A stretch of DNA of 64,000 nt. Origin: Beaufortia kweichowensis. Its lineage: Eukaryota; Chordata; Actinopteri; Cypriniformes; Gastromyzontidae. The stretch lies in the NCBI GenBank assembly GCA_019155185.1, contig CM032817.1, positions 8,762,034 to 8,826,033 on the forward strand. Reading direction: 5' to 3'. The notes below the pieces were generated by a model that ran no database searches, had not been told where the DNA came from, and was given only the letters and a program-made list of their open reading frames with translations. A program made the translations under genes and the position numbers. Positions 13,201 through 24,356 of the stretch are shown in pieces. Position 1 is the stretch's first letter; each line of letters opens with the position of its first letter.

Positions 13201-16200
13201 TTCTGGTCCAGGAGCCAGAGCTCTACCACTGAGCCACTGTGTCTTGCACGCTTGGAACACTTCTCCTGGCGTGCTTGTCTCTTTGTTTTGACATCTTGAC
13301 TGCATAAGAAACACAAAGCAGAACATAAACTCCAGTGACTGGATTTGAACACAGAACCTTCTGGTCCAGGAGCCAGAGCTCTACCACTGAGCCACTGTGT
13401 CTTGCACGCTTGGAACACTTCTCCTGGCGTGCTTGTCTCTTGTTTTGACATCTTGACTGCATAAGAAACACAAAGCAGAACATAAACTCCAGTGACTGGA
13501 TTTGAACGCAGAACCTTCTGGTCCAGGAGCCAGAGCTCTACCACTGAGCCACTGTGTCTTGCACGGTTGGAACACTTCTCCTGGCGTGCTTGTCTCTTGT
13601 TTTGACATCTTGACTGCATAAGAAACACAAAGCAAAGCTTAGACTCCACTGACTGGATTTGGACTCAGTACCTTTTGCTCCAGCAGTCAGTGCCCTACAG
13701 CTGAGCCACTGAGGCAACGAAACTTAGATGGCCTGGATTTGAACCAGCACTTTCAAGCAACAAAGACGAGTGTTCTACCACCAGGCCACTGAGCCGGTGA
13801 AGTTTTGGCGATTTGTTTTTTGAGGGAAGTTTTTGTTTTTATGTTATTAATTAAAAGAAATAACGAAGAACCACAGGGCTTGGATTTGAACCAGGACTTT
13901 CTAGCACCAAAGTCAAGTGTTCTACACAAACACCCTGGAACTTGGGGCGCAAGTTCAACTCCTGAGCCACTGAGCTTGCAACAAGTTTGGTTTGAGTTGT
14001 TTGGAGTGGTTCTTTGTTTAATGGAAGTGAAGAAAATAGAAATTGTAGGATTCGAACACGAATTTTCTGAAACTGAAGGCGAGAGCTTAACCCCTGATCC
14101 ACTGAACTTCAGGTGCTTCTGCTTGGAGTCTTTTGGAGTGGTTCTTCGGAGTGGTTCTTCATTCAACTCAAGCACAAAATATTGAAAAAGAAGGACTTGA
14201 AGGAACTTGAGGCGAGAGTTCAGCCCCTGAGCCACTGAACTTCAGCAGTTTCAGCATTCAGCTTTTTGGAGTGGTTCTTTGTGTAAGGCAAGCGAAGAAA
14301 ATTGAAATCATGGGATTTGAACACAGACTTTCTGGAACTTGAGGTGCAAGTTCAACTCCTGAGCCACTGAGCTTCAGGTAGCTCTGCTTCAAGTTTTTTG
14401 GAGTGGTTCTTCGTTCAACCCAAATAAAAAATAGAGAATGTAGAACCTGAACCTGGACTCTCGGGAACTTGAAGCAAGAGTTTAACCTGCTAAATATCTG
14501 GCATTTGTGCGTCAATTTTTTTAAAGTGATCATTTTTTTAAAGAAAAAGGGATTTTTTTTTAAAGAAATCATGGGATTTGAACACAGTCTCTCTAGAACT
14601 GAAGGCGAGAGTTCAAACCCTGAGCCACTAAACCTCAGGTGGCCCTGCTTTGAGTTTTTTGGAGTGGTTCGCTGTATGACGTTTGTGTGTTTTCTTAGTA
14701 AGGGACTGTAGGATTCAAACTAGGACTTCCAGGGCAAACAAAAAAGACTTGAACAGTGACTTTTAGGTTCAGAAAGCAAGAACTCAACCACTGAGCTACA
14801 AAATTTGTATTGGTTCAGGACAAATTTTGGGGGTTCTTTTTTTAAAGGATTAACTTTGAAAAATCTAATACACTTTTTTGTGTGTTTTGTTAACTACACT
14901 CAGAAAAAGTTTGTTCAATGAACTTAATACAAATAAAAAAACACAATTGTTTGAATGAACACTTATTAGAATATTAAAAACAACTTATTATTTTTCACAA
15001 CATGAAAAGACCAAGTAGAAAGAATCTCAAAAAGCAAACACTGATATTATAACAATTAACACCGACTGATTAAAACAACACATTTGACACCTCATACAAC
15101 CCAAGCACAACACCACACTTCCACACAGTGGTAACACTAAACGTCAAAAATACTCTTCTAGTACTACTACAGATCCAGTGTCCAGCTAGTTATACCACAA
15201 ATCAAAAAATGTAATGCACACAGATCACCACAAGAGGACCAGTAATGTAATACAAACAAATCACCACAGGAATGTCTCATTTAAGGATTTAACAGGTGAA
15301 AGCTCCACCACTGAATTTGCTGTTTAATGGGAAACCTTATCTGACAGTAACATTCTCAGTTGTCAGGACACGTTCCCTCTCCTGTGATTTAGGGATAGCA
15401 GGCTAAAGACGTATTCTACTTATTGTGGGATGAAAAGTCAGCAGTGTATATTTGAGACATGCATATAAAGGGAGTTAACCAGTTAACTGAGGTACGCCTC
15501 AACCAATCATCTGACTTCCCACACCTTCTTAAACCAAGCTGCCCTCTCAGTACCGTTTGTCTTGCTCTCTCTACCCCCCATCCTTTCATGCATCCTTACC
15601 ATTCTCTTTTCCCTTTCGGTTATATCGGGGGTCCTAAGTGCCACTTATACTAACCCTGACTACAACAAGATGACCTGATCGACCTAACTCCATTCCCCCC
15701 TTTTCTTATCCATTTGAGTGTGTATGTTGGGCCCTCCTGTGGGGGTTTGCGTGTATTGCATTGTTGGGCCCTCCTGTGGAGGTTTGCTTGTTTTGCATTG
15801 TTGGGCCCTCCTGTGGAGGTTTGCTTGTTTTGCATTGTTGGGCCCTCCTGTGGGGGTTTGCGTGTATTGCATTGTTGGGCCCTCCTGTGGAGGTTTGCAT
15901 ATATTGCATTGTTGGGACCTCCTGTGGAGGTTTGCATGTTTTGCATTGTTGAGCCCTTCTATGCCCTTTCAGGCATAAAACTTTTGAGTGGCTGTGAGTT
16001 GCAATGTTAGACTGTGTTTTTTAGGGGATTCTTTGTTTTATGTGATAAAAACTACAATTGTGAGATTGGAAACCAGACGGTCAAGCAGAAATAACAAGAA
16101 CTATAATATGCTTGAGAGACTTTTTAAATATGAAGGACAAGCGTTGGTTTGATTCATACCATCATAAAAGCGTGGTATTCACACACACTTTTGTTAAGAT

Positions 16201-19200
16201 AATTCAATTTATTTACACTTTTTATTTGTAATCAGGATAATGTTTTTACCGAAAGAAAAAGTTGATATCTGGAATCTTCAGTGAGGCCTTTGGAAATAGG
16301 TCTGGGCTAACGTACACCCCATCCAGCATGTTGTCAACTGAAGCACCTAAAAGATGGAAACATTGAGGTAAAACACATTGTAAACACTGAAACCTATTAT
16401 TATAAATACATATTGACAGCCTTGACACTGATCTCTGGTATATAAGGAAAAGCGTTAGGCTTATAGACACATAGAAGTACGTTCTGTTCATCAGATTATT
16501 ATTTAATGATATGTAAAGATTATGTATGAGGTTATAGACCAAACAAGCTTACCGAGGAAAGTATCAGCCAGGCTTATTGACTGAGAGGACAGGGCTGTTC
16601 TGAAGCCCCGTCCATCTGCGGGGATGATAGTTGATTGGCATACAAAGGTTTCCACAAAATTGTTCAGGTCAGCTGATTCATTTTGCAGATCCTTATTGGA
16701 AAGATCTGTAACATTGTCAGTGCACACAGCCACCTTCTTCCCCTGTGACAAAACAGAGACAGATGTCAGAGGAAAATAAAAGCTCTGACAGGACAGTGAC
16801 TTGATCTGAAACCTTCAGACAACAGCTTATATTTCAGCCACACTAAAATTTATGTTTATATAGCTGATTTACAAAAATACAAAAAGTGCTATATAAATAA
16901 ATGACTTGACACAAGCCGTTTATATAAACAAGAAATTGGCATTTAAGTACCTCTGTCCCACACAAACTGATGTTAAATTCATGGTAGTATTTGGTTCCTT
17001 TCGAAGTGAAACTGGGCCCATTCATGATTGACCCCACTGAACCTAAGGCACTGAGGTCATAGTTCAAAGTTCGGTTCTGATCCACATGTGAGAAGGAGCA
17101 GTCGTTATAACACACAGAGTGTTCCTACACACAAAAACACACACGATGCACATTACACACATGGTAGTAAACTTTGTACTATATTTGCAAAAGCAAAAAA
17201 CATTTGGTGCCTTGTTGCTCTTGCTGCCAGGCCCGCAGGGCTGACAGGCTTCACGGCCGTAGATGTGATGCCCGGAGAGGAAGGTGTTGGGCAGGCACTC
17301 CTGACACTGGTTTGTGTCTTTGTTGATGAAGTGTCCGGCAGGACAGGGAACGCAGGAAGAGCCATCCTGTTGACTCATCATCGCACAGGCGTGGCAACCA
17401 GACGCAGAGCCATCCATGGCGTTAGTCACCGTGATTGAGTAGATCTTTGCTATGTCGTTCACATACTGACGTGCCTGACAAATAGGAAAACAATGAGTGA
17501 TGATTTCCAGATTCAAGATATTTGAAAGGGTGTACAGATACTTATACGTATAGATACTTACATCGATGGCTTTGTTGGTACGTTGGAAAGCCCATGTGTA
17601 AGACACAGATGCATTTTTTGTCATGATGTGGGTATACGCCTGCCGGACTTTACTTCCTACCCATGATTCTACAACATTAGTGCTCTTCCTGTTGACATCC
17701 TACACAAAACACGCATTTATTTACTAACATTGATCATTTATATGAAATATGCATACTGGTATGTGATTACAAATATACTTTTAATCCACATAAAATGTTT
17801 TACTTGTCCTTTCTTCAATACACATGTCACTTAATGGTTTAATCTAAGTCTGACTTTTTTGAGTCAGATTCACATATTTATAAATGTACTGCAATGTTTT
17901 GTGCATGTTTTATGAATCTTGTCTTACTATCATGAAATAGAGTTCACAGTCGGCGCTGCAGACGGTCTCAAAGATAAAAGTGATTCGGCCAAACTCAGTA
18001 GCTGATGCGTCATCCACAGACGTAGGAAGTCTGGAAACAGAAATTGAAAGAGATAGGCATTGTAAACGTTTTCCCACACTTTACCCTTAAATGCAGTTAT
18101 AGATGTGACTCACTTAAATCCAGGCACTCGTAGATTTAATATGAGGTAATCGTTATCTGAGCCTCCCACTCCACTGCGGATGTGGTCACCAGCCACTTCC
18201 CAACCTACACAAACAAATGTGCACATGATCATTCACTTCATTTGTGTAGTATGTAAGTGCTTTACTTTATTCCAAACTATAGTTTTTAAATTGTTGCATT
18301 ATTATTATACATGCAGGTTTTTATCATCCAATATTTATTATGTCTGGAATTTCGTAACTACTTAATTAAATATTAATTTATCTCAAAGCAGGAGAAGGAC
18401 ATTTAAATGGTGATTAAATGTCAAATTTGTTAAGAAAATAAAAAATTGTAAAATACATACACTCCGGCTATAAATTCCATGTACACATCCATATCCTATA
18501 CTGTATATGCACAGCTTATACCTGACTTTCTCTTGCTCTTACCATTCATTTCATCACATTTGGAGTTGCCCACATTAAAACAGGAAGTTTTCATATTCCT
18601 CGGCAGGATGTTCCACCACTTGTACTCGTATCCCAAAGAGGGTTCAGTTCCTCCAGGGCATCTTTGACATTCTGTAAAAGTAACAACTAAATTTTACAAA
18701 GCATGTAGGCCATTACCAATAAACAGAAGTTTTGAAATACTCAGAATTGTGTATGTATCTGTAGATTTATATACCTGTAGTGCCATCAGAATAGGTTCCT
18801 TGTGGGCAAGGCAGACATGTGGAAGTATTGTGCATGTAAAAGCCTGGATTACAGGGTGGACAGTCCTCCTTCTCTCCAGTAGGGGGCAGAGTAACAGCAC
18901 CGGTCACATTCTCAACACACACCTGCGGCTCTACCCATCTGTATAAAATCTGGGTCTGAAATGATGCATTAATATTAAAATAACATTTACATAACATTTG
19001 CTTTAAAATACATTCATCTGGTATTATATCCTACCTTGCCATCGCTGTCGCAGGGCGTGTGGATTTGAAAATAGTCTTTCTCTGAACAAGGTGGTTTCAC
19101 TTTGCACTCCGACCAGCCCTCCTCTACACAACACACACACACATAATAAGAAGTATAATTATTTATGCTAAAGTATCTAGGAAAGTATCTTAGAATTAAT

Positions 19201-22200
19201 AAATGAATAAGGGAGAAGCATTCATACGGGAATACTGCGTCTCCGAGCATGGCGTACAGGAACTAGCTCCTTTTCCAGAGTAAGTATTCCTGGGACAGAG
19301 ATCACAGGAGGAAGAGCCTGGAGTTTTACTGTAGGTGCCCGGTCTACATGGAAAACACTCTGATGTATACGCCACACCTGCTTTCAAAGCACACAGCACA
19401 AAAACACACATAAAGATCACTGAATACATTTTAAATCACACCCCTATGACCTAAACACAGGTTTAGTGTGTACACTGTGATTTGTCATTATAAAGGGGTG
19501 TGAGAGATAAAACTAGACATTATTTTTGCAGCATCTCACACCTTCAATCTGAATGTTCTTCAAAAGGACCGGCTTCACTGGTTTTCCACCCAAAAGCATT
19601 CCTGTTGTTCTCCAATACAGAATATTCGTTCCTGACTTTAGATTAACCTGCGGCACACAAAGATCAGCATAAGACCACCGGTCAAGTATTTATGTAATTG
19701 TAAAAACTGTTATACAAGACTGAAAGTTGATAGAAGACTAACTGTGTGGGTTCCCCACTCTCCACTGGTGGTGAGTTTGATCCATTTCTCACTTCCTGCC
19801 TGGTCCATCTCTTGGCATTGATCGTTCTGAATCTGCATCATCAGTGAAAGATGTTTTGCGGTCTTCTATAATTATATTTACAATACATTTGAAGAACATA
19901 ATATAAAAAATAATACTTACAAAAAATTCAAAGAAGACATTGCTGTCAACGTATTGATAGTCAAAGGAGACGGAGCCCTGTTTCATAAGATGCACCGCGT
20001 ACACCAGAGACACTGTGCAGTCGTCACGGTTGGACTCCAAGTGAGTTCCCTGAGCTGTCCATGAAGAACTGCAATCAAATATTGTAATGTAAACCACTGA
20101 AGACTATTCCAAACATTGCCAACTTTAATAATTTAGTTGAATAAATGACTTTTTATTAAGAATTAAGTAAGCAGCAATAGGGTTACCCGACCTAAAGAGT
20201 CTCACAGTGAATCATGATTATGGAAAAACACAAAATTACAGCTGTACATAACTAGAAAATATGTATTAAGTGCATTTCCGTGTCTTGAAAATCACAATTG
20301 TAAAAGTTTTCATGATTATGGAAACCATCAAAAATCTGTTTTTTATAGATTATATACGGATTATATGATTACACAAAAAAATAAACCAAAAAACTAAATG
20401 TTTATTTTTTGTCAGCATATCTATGTTCACAATTCCCAATTTATGTTTGTTAAATAAACATAGTTTTTAGATATAAAAGTTTTATATTCTTACTCTTTAC
20501 TGAAAAACACATAAAACGACACTTAATTTAAAAAATACTCTCAAAATGCAATCTTGCAAAGCACGCTGGAACTGGAAACTCCTCTGACTAGTTTCATCAA
20601 TTTTATTTTAACATAACATAAATCATTCATGTAATCCCAACTTGAATGGATTGAAGTTGGATGACTGAACATGAAAACTTCATGTTGTGACAAAAAAAGA
20701 ATTGTTATGAATTAACTTTAATTAAAATTAAGTACACTGGACAAGTAGCAAAATTCCTTTTTTTCAGTGTAGCAATATTGAGAAAATGTCTACACAAGTA
20801 TACAGCACTTACTTGTTGCAGGTCATAGAGTCATCCCCCGAACCTCCCGAGTCCATGTATGTGGCCAGGCTGCTGAATCCCACAGGAATGGAATCCCATT
20901 GGTCGAAACGCACACCACTGCCCAACGAATAGGATCCGGCAGCACACGATATACACTGCTGGGATGACATCTCCAAAAACTCCCCAGCTTCACAAGAAAA
21001 AGCTAAAAACACCAAATGTAAATAAGGGGTTATGAGTAAACCAAAACGAGACACAATTAAGCAGTATGTGAATATTGTTTTCTTACTGCAGTCTGTGCCT
21101 CTGACTGGCTCTGGTAGGCCTGTGCAGCTGCCCTGTCTGTGAGGTATGGCTACTCTCCATCTGGACCCTGTGCTGTCGCATTCTGTGTACTCAAAGTAAT
21201 AATCTGTCTGAAACACACAAACACATTGACATTCAGAGATCGACGTCATCTCTACAACACAGAAAAAAGTCACTTCTTTGTGGTTTTTCGGACCAACAGC
21301 CATGACATTCATTAATGGTGGAGTTAATAGGGTACCTGATAGTTTTCCCCTTTTGACTATTACTGGAACATTGAACAGATATAGATAACGTGTGTGTGTG
21401 TGTGTGTGTGTGTGTACAAAGGAAAGAGAAGGGAGGGCCATCTATCTGCCTTCTGTCCCCGGACAGTCACCAGGGAAACGGCCAGGGGCCTTGTGACTGT
21501 TGTCATGGCGATCACTTATTGCTTGAGTGTGGATGGTAATGAATTAGAGCCTGATATACTCTGATAACAGACAGAAATAATGAAGCCACCAAATACCTCC
21601 TGCTTGTGTGTGTGTCTTTGATGATAGATTTGTTATGCTAATTAGTCCGGTGTATACACAAACTGTTCAACCACACACTGGTGCTGAGATACACAAGTAT
21701 GAGTATAGCGTAAGAACATAACATTACTTTTCATTAACATAAACAAGTAAAAGATATAAAGTTTGAATCCTTATACTTTAAAGAAATGCACCATTGTAAT
21801 AATAGAGTAAACAATGTGGCATTTCATTGAATATCATAATGAATCTGTAATTCGTGTGTAATGTGGTTAGTTAGTTTTTTCCAATGGGTTGGAAATGTAC
21901 ATCTCCAGAGGTGACTGCCTGGAAATGCTTGGTTACCGCACACAAACCATTACGACAACCATTAACACTAATGGTGCACCTGCACCTGCCCCAGCTGCTC
22001 AATCCCTCCCCCAACATGTGTTTTAAAATCCACATGCTTTTGTGTCTTCCAATGCAAACAAATGAATGTAATGACATAAGAATGAGCTGCTTCTTGTTTT
22101 CTTATCAAATTAGTAGATAATACCTGTAAATCTGTTGTGCTATTTTTTATTATACAATGCCACAAAAACAAGAGGTAATACACAGTCATATTATTAAAAT

Positions 22201-22735
22201 GGGCTGCAAGAAAAAATACGAAATAACTCAATAAATTGCAGTGGTTTCTGCTAGATTTAAGACAACTGCAACGCATGACATTAATCGAGCTGTCAGCTGA
22301 TTGGTCGGCCGGCCGCCGCGTCATCATATTATGGGTCTCGAGTCTTACCATTGTAATATATCAAAAACAAAATGTAAAATATAATTATTTATTGCAAATG
22401 GTGTATATAAATACCCTAATATTACCCATTATTATACAAAAATAGTAAAATGTATTCTGGGCGTTTTAGAATCACATAATGACATAATATTATCCTTGTA
22501 CTGTTCATTCCATTATGTATTTTAAATGCATTTAGACAATTAAAAATTCAAAACAAAAATTAGGCTCGGTCGTGATTTGTTTTCACGGCAAAATAGTTCA
22601 AATGTTATTAAATAAAGGTGACATGTTGTCGTTTACCTCTTTACACTGTGGCAGGTTGGCTGACGCTCGTGCGCAGAGGAAGAGCGTTACAAAGCGCACG
22701 AAATAACATGATGTCCAAATCGTATCCCTCTCCAT
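10238..22735 (-). CDS. elapor2: Endosome/lysosome-associated apoptosis and autophagy regulator 2 (KIAA1324L)
   Basis: Coding exons, 5' to 3' on the minus strand: 22735-22637, 21207-21087, 21002-20813, 20068-19921, 19832-19743, 19647-19542, 19377-19228, 19123-19035, 18955-18775, 18671-18543, 18204-18114, 18030-17928, 17699-17562, 17474-17202, 17124-16951, 16742-16553, 16346-16250, 11432-11331, 11253-11127, 11058-10880, 10670-10502, 10309-10238. They sum to 3018 nt (1005 aa). A signal peptide (MERDTIW..., hydrophobic FVTLFLCA) precedes a cysteine-rich ectodomain with TNFR/GFR-like repeats (CFPCRPGTYS, CPPCNPGFY, CVPCPAGHF) and a region known in the family as mannose-6-phosphate-receptor-like. 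One transmembrane helix lies near residues 897-920 and the tail has a YSRL sorting-type motif. A type I membrane protein of the endolysosomal system is expected. Neighbours dmtf1 and tmem243 favour elapor2 over elapor1. An in-frame ATG at 22804 would add 23 residues; 22735 gives the better signal peptide. The last exon aligns only loosely with the human tail. Confidence 0.9.
11866..13714. repeat. Symmetric palindrome of tRNA-like 157-bp repeat units (5 + 5)
   Basis: Five plus-strand units begin with a box-A-like GTGGCTCAGYGGTAGAGC at 11871, 12028, 12185, 12342 and 12501 (spacing 157, 157, 157, 159). Five minus-strand units have the matching position at 13080, 13237, 13395, 13552 and 13709 (spacing 157, 158, 157, 157). 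The sums of mirror positions are 25579-25581, so the two arms pivot on about 12790. Most units also carry a box-B-like GTTCAAATCC some 45 bases after box A, then a shared spacer (TTCTTATGCAG, CAAGATG, AGAGACAAG). The innermost arms (12605-12765 and 12825-12970) are also inverted copies. Units are tRNA-like, but the anticodon loop is irregular, so functional tRNAs are doubtful. Confidence 0.85.
13720..14800 (-). repeat. Degenerate tandem array of tRNA-like modules
   Basis: Next to the palindrome, at least six irregular modules on the minus strand each pair a box-A-like TCAGTGGCTCAG (plus strand CTGAGCCACTGA, for example near 13784, 13962, 14228, 14362 and 14619) with a box-B-like GTTCAAATCC (plus strand GGATTTGAAC near 13734, 13883, 14310 and 14574). 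They alternate with a spacer containing TTTTTTGGAGTGGTTCTT. Module spacing varies and several boxes are eroded. It looks like an older relative of the adjacent palindrome. Confidence 0.7.
14800..15715. other. Intronic DNA without a recognised feature
   Basis: AT-rich elapor2 intron sequence between the tRNA-like array and the minisatellite. A weak inverted pattern around GTTCAATGAACTTAAT at about 14910 and TTGAATGAACACTTATT at about 14950 could be an element end. No gene is visible. Confidence 0.5.
15722..15968. repeat. 37-bp minisatellite
   Basis: A tandem array of about 6.5 copies of a unit containing GGGCCCTCCTGTGGAGGTTT. GGGCCC or a variant recurs at 15729, 15766, 15803, 15840, 15877, 15914 and 15951, exactly 37 bp apart. 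The last two copies have decayed (GGGACC, GAGCCC). Since 37 is not a multiple of 3 and the unit lacks stops, several frames stay open; these are not genes. Confidence 0.93.
21390..21415. repeat. (GT)n microsatellite
   Basis: About 12 GT units within elapor2 intron 1. Confidence 0.9.
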
Positions 22736-22804
22736 CTCATCAAGGCAGGTGTTAAAGGAAAACAACAGATCCCAACAATCCGAATAAGGATAACGAGGTT
22801 TCAC

Positions 22805-22960
22805 AATGTCTGTGGCTAAACTACAGTCTTAAATAAGAGAACGTTGCGCTCTGTTCTCAGTGGTGAGCTGCTACTGTAGTAGCGCTTATGCTGCTTTGAC
22901 TGACAGGGAGGGTGTGACGTCACGTGTGTCTAGTCTTCAAGTATAAATTTACACAGCGTC
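22805..22960 (-). promoter_or_regulatory. elapor2: elapor2 upstream region with CRE / E-box composite
   Basis: About 180 bp upstream of the elapor2 start codon lies TGACGTCA (22915-22922), a full palindromic cAMP-response element, overlapping CACGTG (22921-22926), a CLEAR/E-box-type core. The spacing fits a proximal promoter. CREB/ATF or bHLH-ZIP factors could bind; this is inferred from motif alone. Confidence 0.45.
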
Positions 22961-23640
22961 GTTTATTTAGAAACATTATTGTAGGCCAAAGCTACATTTC
23001 CTATAAACACAATTCTGCATAACATGCAGAACAATATATTTGCATATCTTGACAAAGATAAGCAAAATGTTACATTTTAATAAAGTAAAATCTTTTTTTC
23101 TTTAGATTTTTACATTTATTACATACATTATATGTAAATAAATATACGTATTTATTTAATATATTTTCCAATAATTTTACATATATTTTAAAAATATACA
23201 ATTATTTTATCAGTTTCTTTGTACATTTTCCCATAATTTTCTATTCTATTCTATTCTATTCTAAAGCTATTAAACATGCAAATAAATGCTGTGTAATAAT
23301 GTATAATAATGTATAAAGAGTTAAAGCTCATACTTTCATTATTTAACATGACCCTGTGTAATAAAGTCATGTTTAGTAAACACCACAGAGCAATAAATAA
23401 TTAAGTAGTATTACAATACCATAATTTTTTTCCGAACATTTTTCTCATAGATGTGCCAAGGTAAAGACTGGAAAATCTCAAAATTCTTCAGGACTTTAAA
23501 GTATGCCATTCTCCAAAACCAACACTAGATGGTGGTGTTGATACTGTACAGTCAAAACGTTTAATTATGATATCTGCTGGAAATTCTTGACGTGCTGTGC
23601 AATCTCAAATCACCATACTATTTATGCGTTTCTTTAACTG
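22961..23640. other. elapor2-dmtf1 intergenic DNA
   Basis: Very AT-rich sequence between two divergent genes, with a short (ATTCT)n run at 23240-23263. No gene seen. Confidence 0.6.
23240..23263. repeat. (ATTCT)n pentanucleotide repeat
   Basis: About 4.5 tandem copies of CTATT in the elapor2-dmtf1 intergenic interval. Confidence 0.9.
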
Positions 23641-23654
23641 TCAAGTGTTAAATC

Positions 23655-23828
23655 CCTATATAAAAGAAAAGGTAAAAGAGCACCGACCTTTCCGAACCGG
23701 AAGTCGCCACCGAGCTCTCGTAGACACTTCCGCTGTATACAAAGAGAAGAGAAAAAAAGCTTTTTTCCTCCATCCTGGTATTTGACTTCATCCTGGTCAC
23801 TGCGAAGTCCCCGTACCCAAAACAGGAA
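23655..23828 (+). promoter_or_regulatory. dmtf1: dmtf1 promoter and non-coding first exon
   Basis: A local CpG-richer patch carries an ETS-type site ACCGGAAGT (23696-23704), a second inverted ETS core ACTTCCG near 23727 and an A/T tract TATATAAAA at 23657-23665. A strong splice donor follows AACAGGAA at 23829 (GTAAGTAC), which would join the acceptor at 24349 just before the dmtf1 ATG. The exon's 5' limit is not determinable. Confidence 0.45.
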
Positions 23829-24356
23829 GTAAGTACCAAAATCAAACCTAAAATTCACTTTCGCTCACCCCTGTGCACGGGACGCGAGCAAGTCCGATTC
23901 TTTCTATTCTTTAAATGTAAAAAATAATGCATCGACATTGAAAAAAGCCGTCGACATCTCACGGCTTCATGTTGCAAAGAAACATGGCGTCTCATTATTC
24001 CGGATCTGCTTATATTAAATAAGATTTACTGTAAAACTGTATGCACATAATGTTTCACCCTGATACTGATATTATTCTGCATGTGAGCGAATGTTTACAT
24101 TTAGGTTCCCAGATATACATTATGTCCATGCTTTTGTACGTTTCTGTTGAACGTTATTTAAGGATTCATGGTCAAATAAATAATTGTGCTTTACATTTGT
24201 ATGTTTTAAATTTTTGCAGTGTTATGAACACTATAAAGTAAACAGTATAGTCAAAGATAAATATAAAGCACAAACCTCACTAATGTCATATGTTTATCAT
24301 TTGCTCATTTAAAACAAATCTGTCCATATGTGTATCTTACCTGTAACAGACTGAGT

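Larger units (their letters stand above)
11331..16349 (-). other. elapor2: Large repeat-filled intron of elapor2
   Basis: Between elapor2 exons 17 (lower edge 16250) and 18 (upper edge 11432) lies a 4.8-kb intron, far longer than its other introns (mostly under 1 kb). It holds the 157-bp tRNA-like palindrome, a degenerate tRNA-like array and the 37-bp minisatellite. Long open frames in it are by-products of repetition. The phase across it is preserved (CG|T, arginine). Confidence 0.85.

Noticed and set aside
12990..13649. A 219-codon open frame on the minus strand with repeated segments, plus several similar frames on both strands
   Set aside because: They translate the 157-bp tRNA-like units in successive frames; the amino-acid repeats simply mirror the DNA repeat and no protein family is recognised.
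11871..13709. Ten genuine tRNA genes
   Set aside because: Box A and box B are good, but the anticodon arm has an irregular loop of 6 or 8 bases, acceptor-stem pairing is not evident and the T arm pairs poorly. I call them tRNA-like repeats.
15650..16010. Repetitive proteins of 60 to 98 residues on both strands
   Set aside because: Produced by the 37-bp minisatellite, whose unit has no stop codons.
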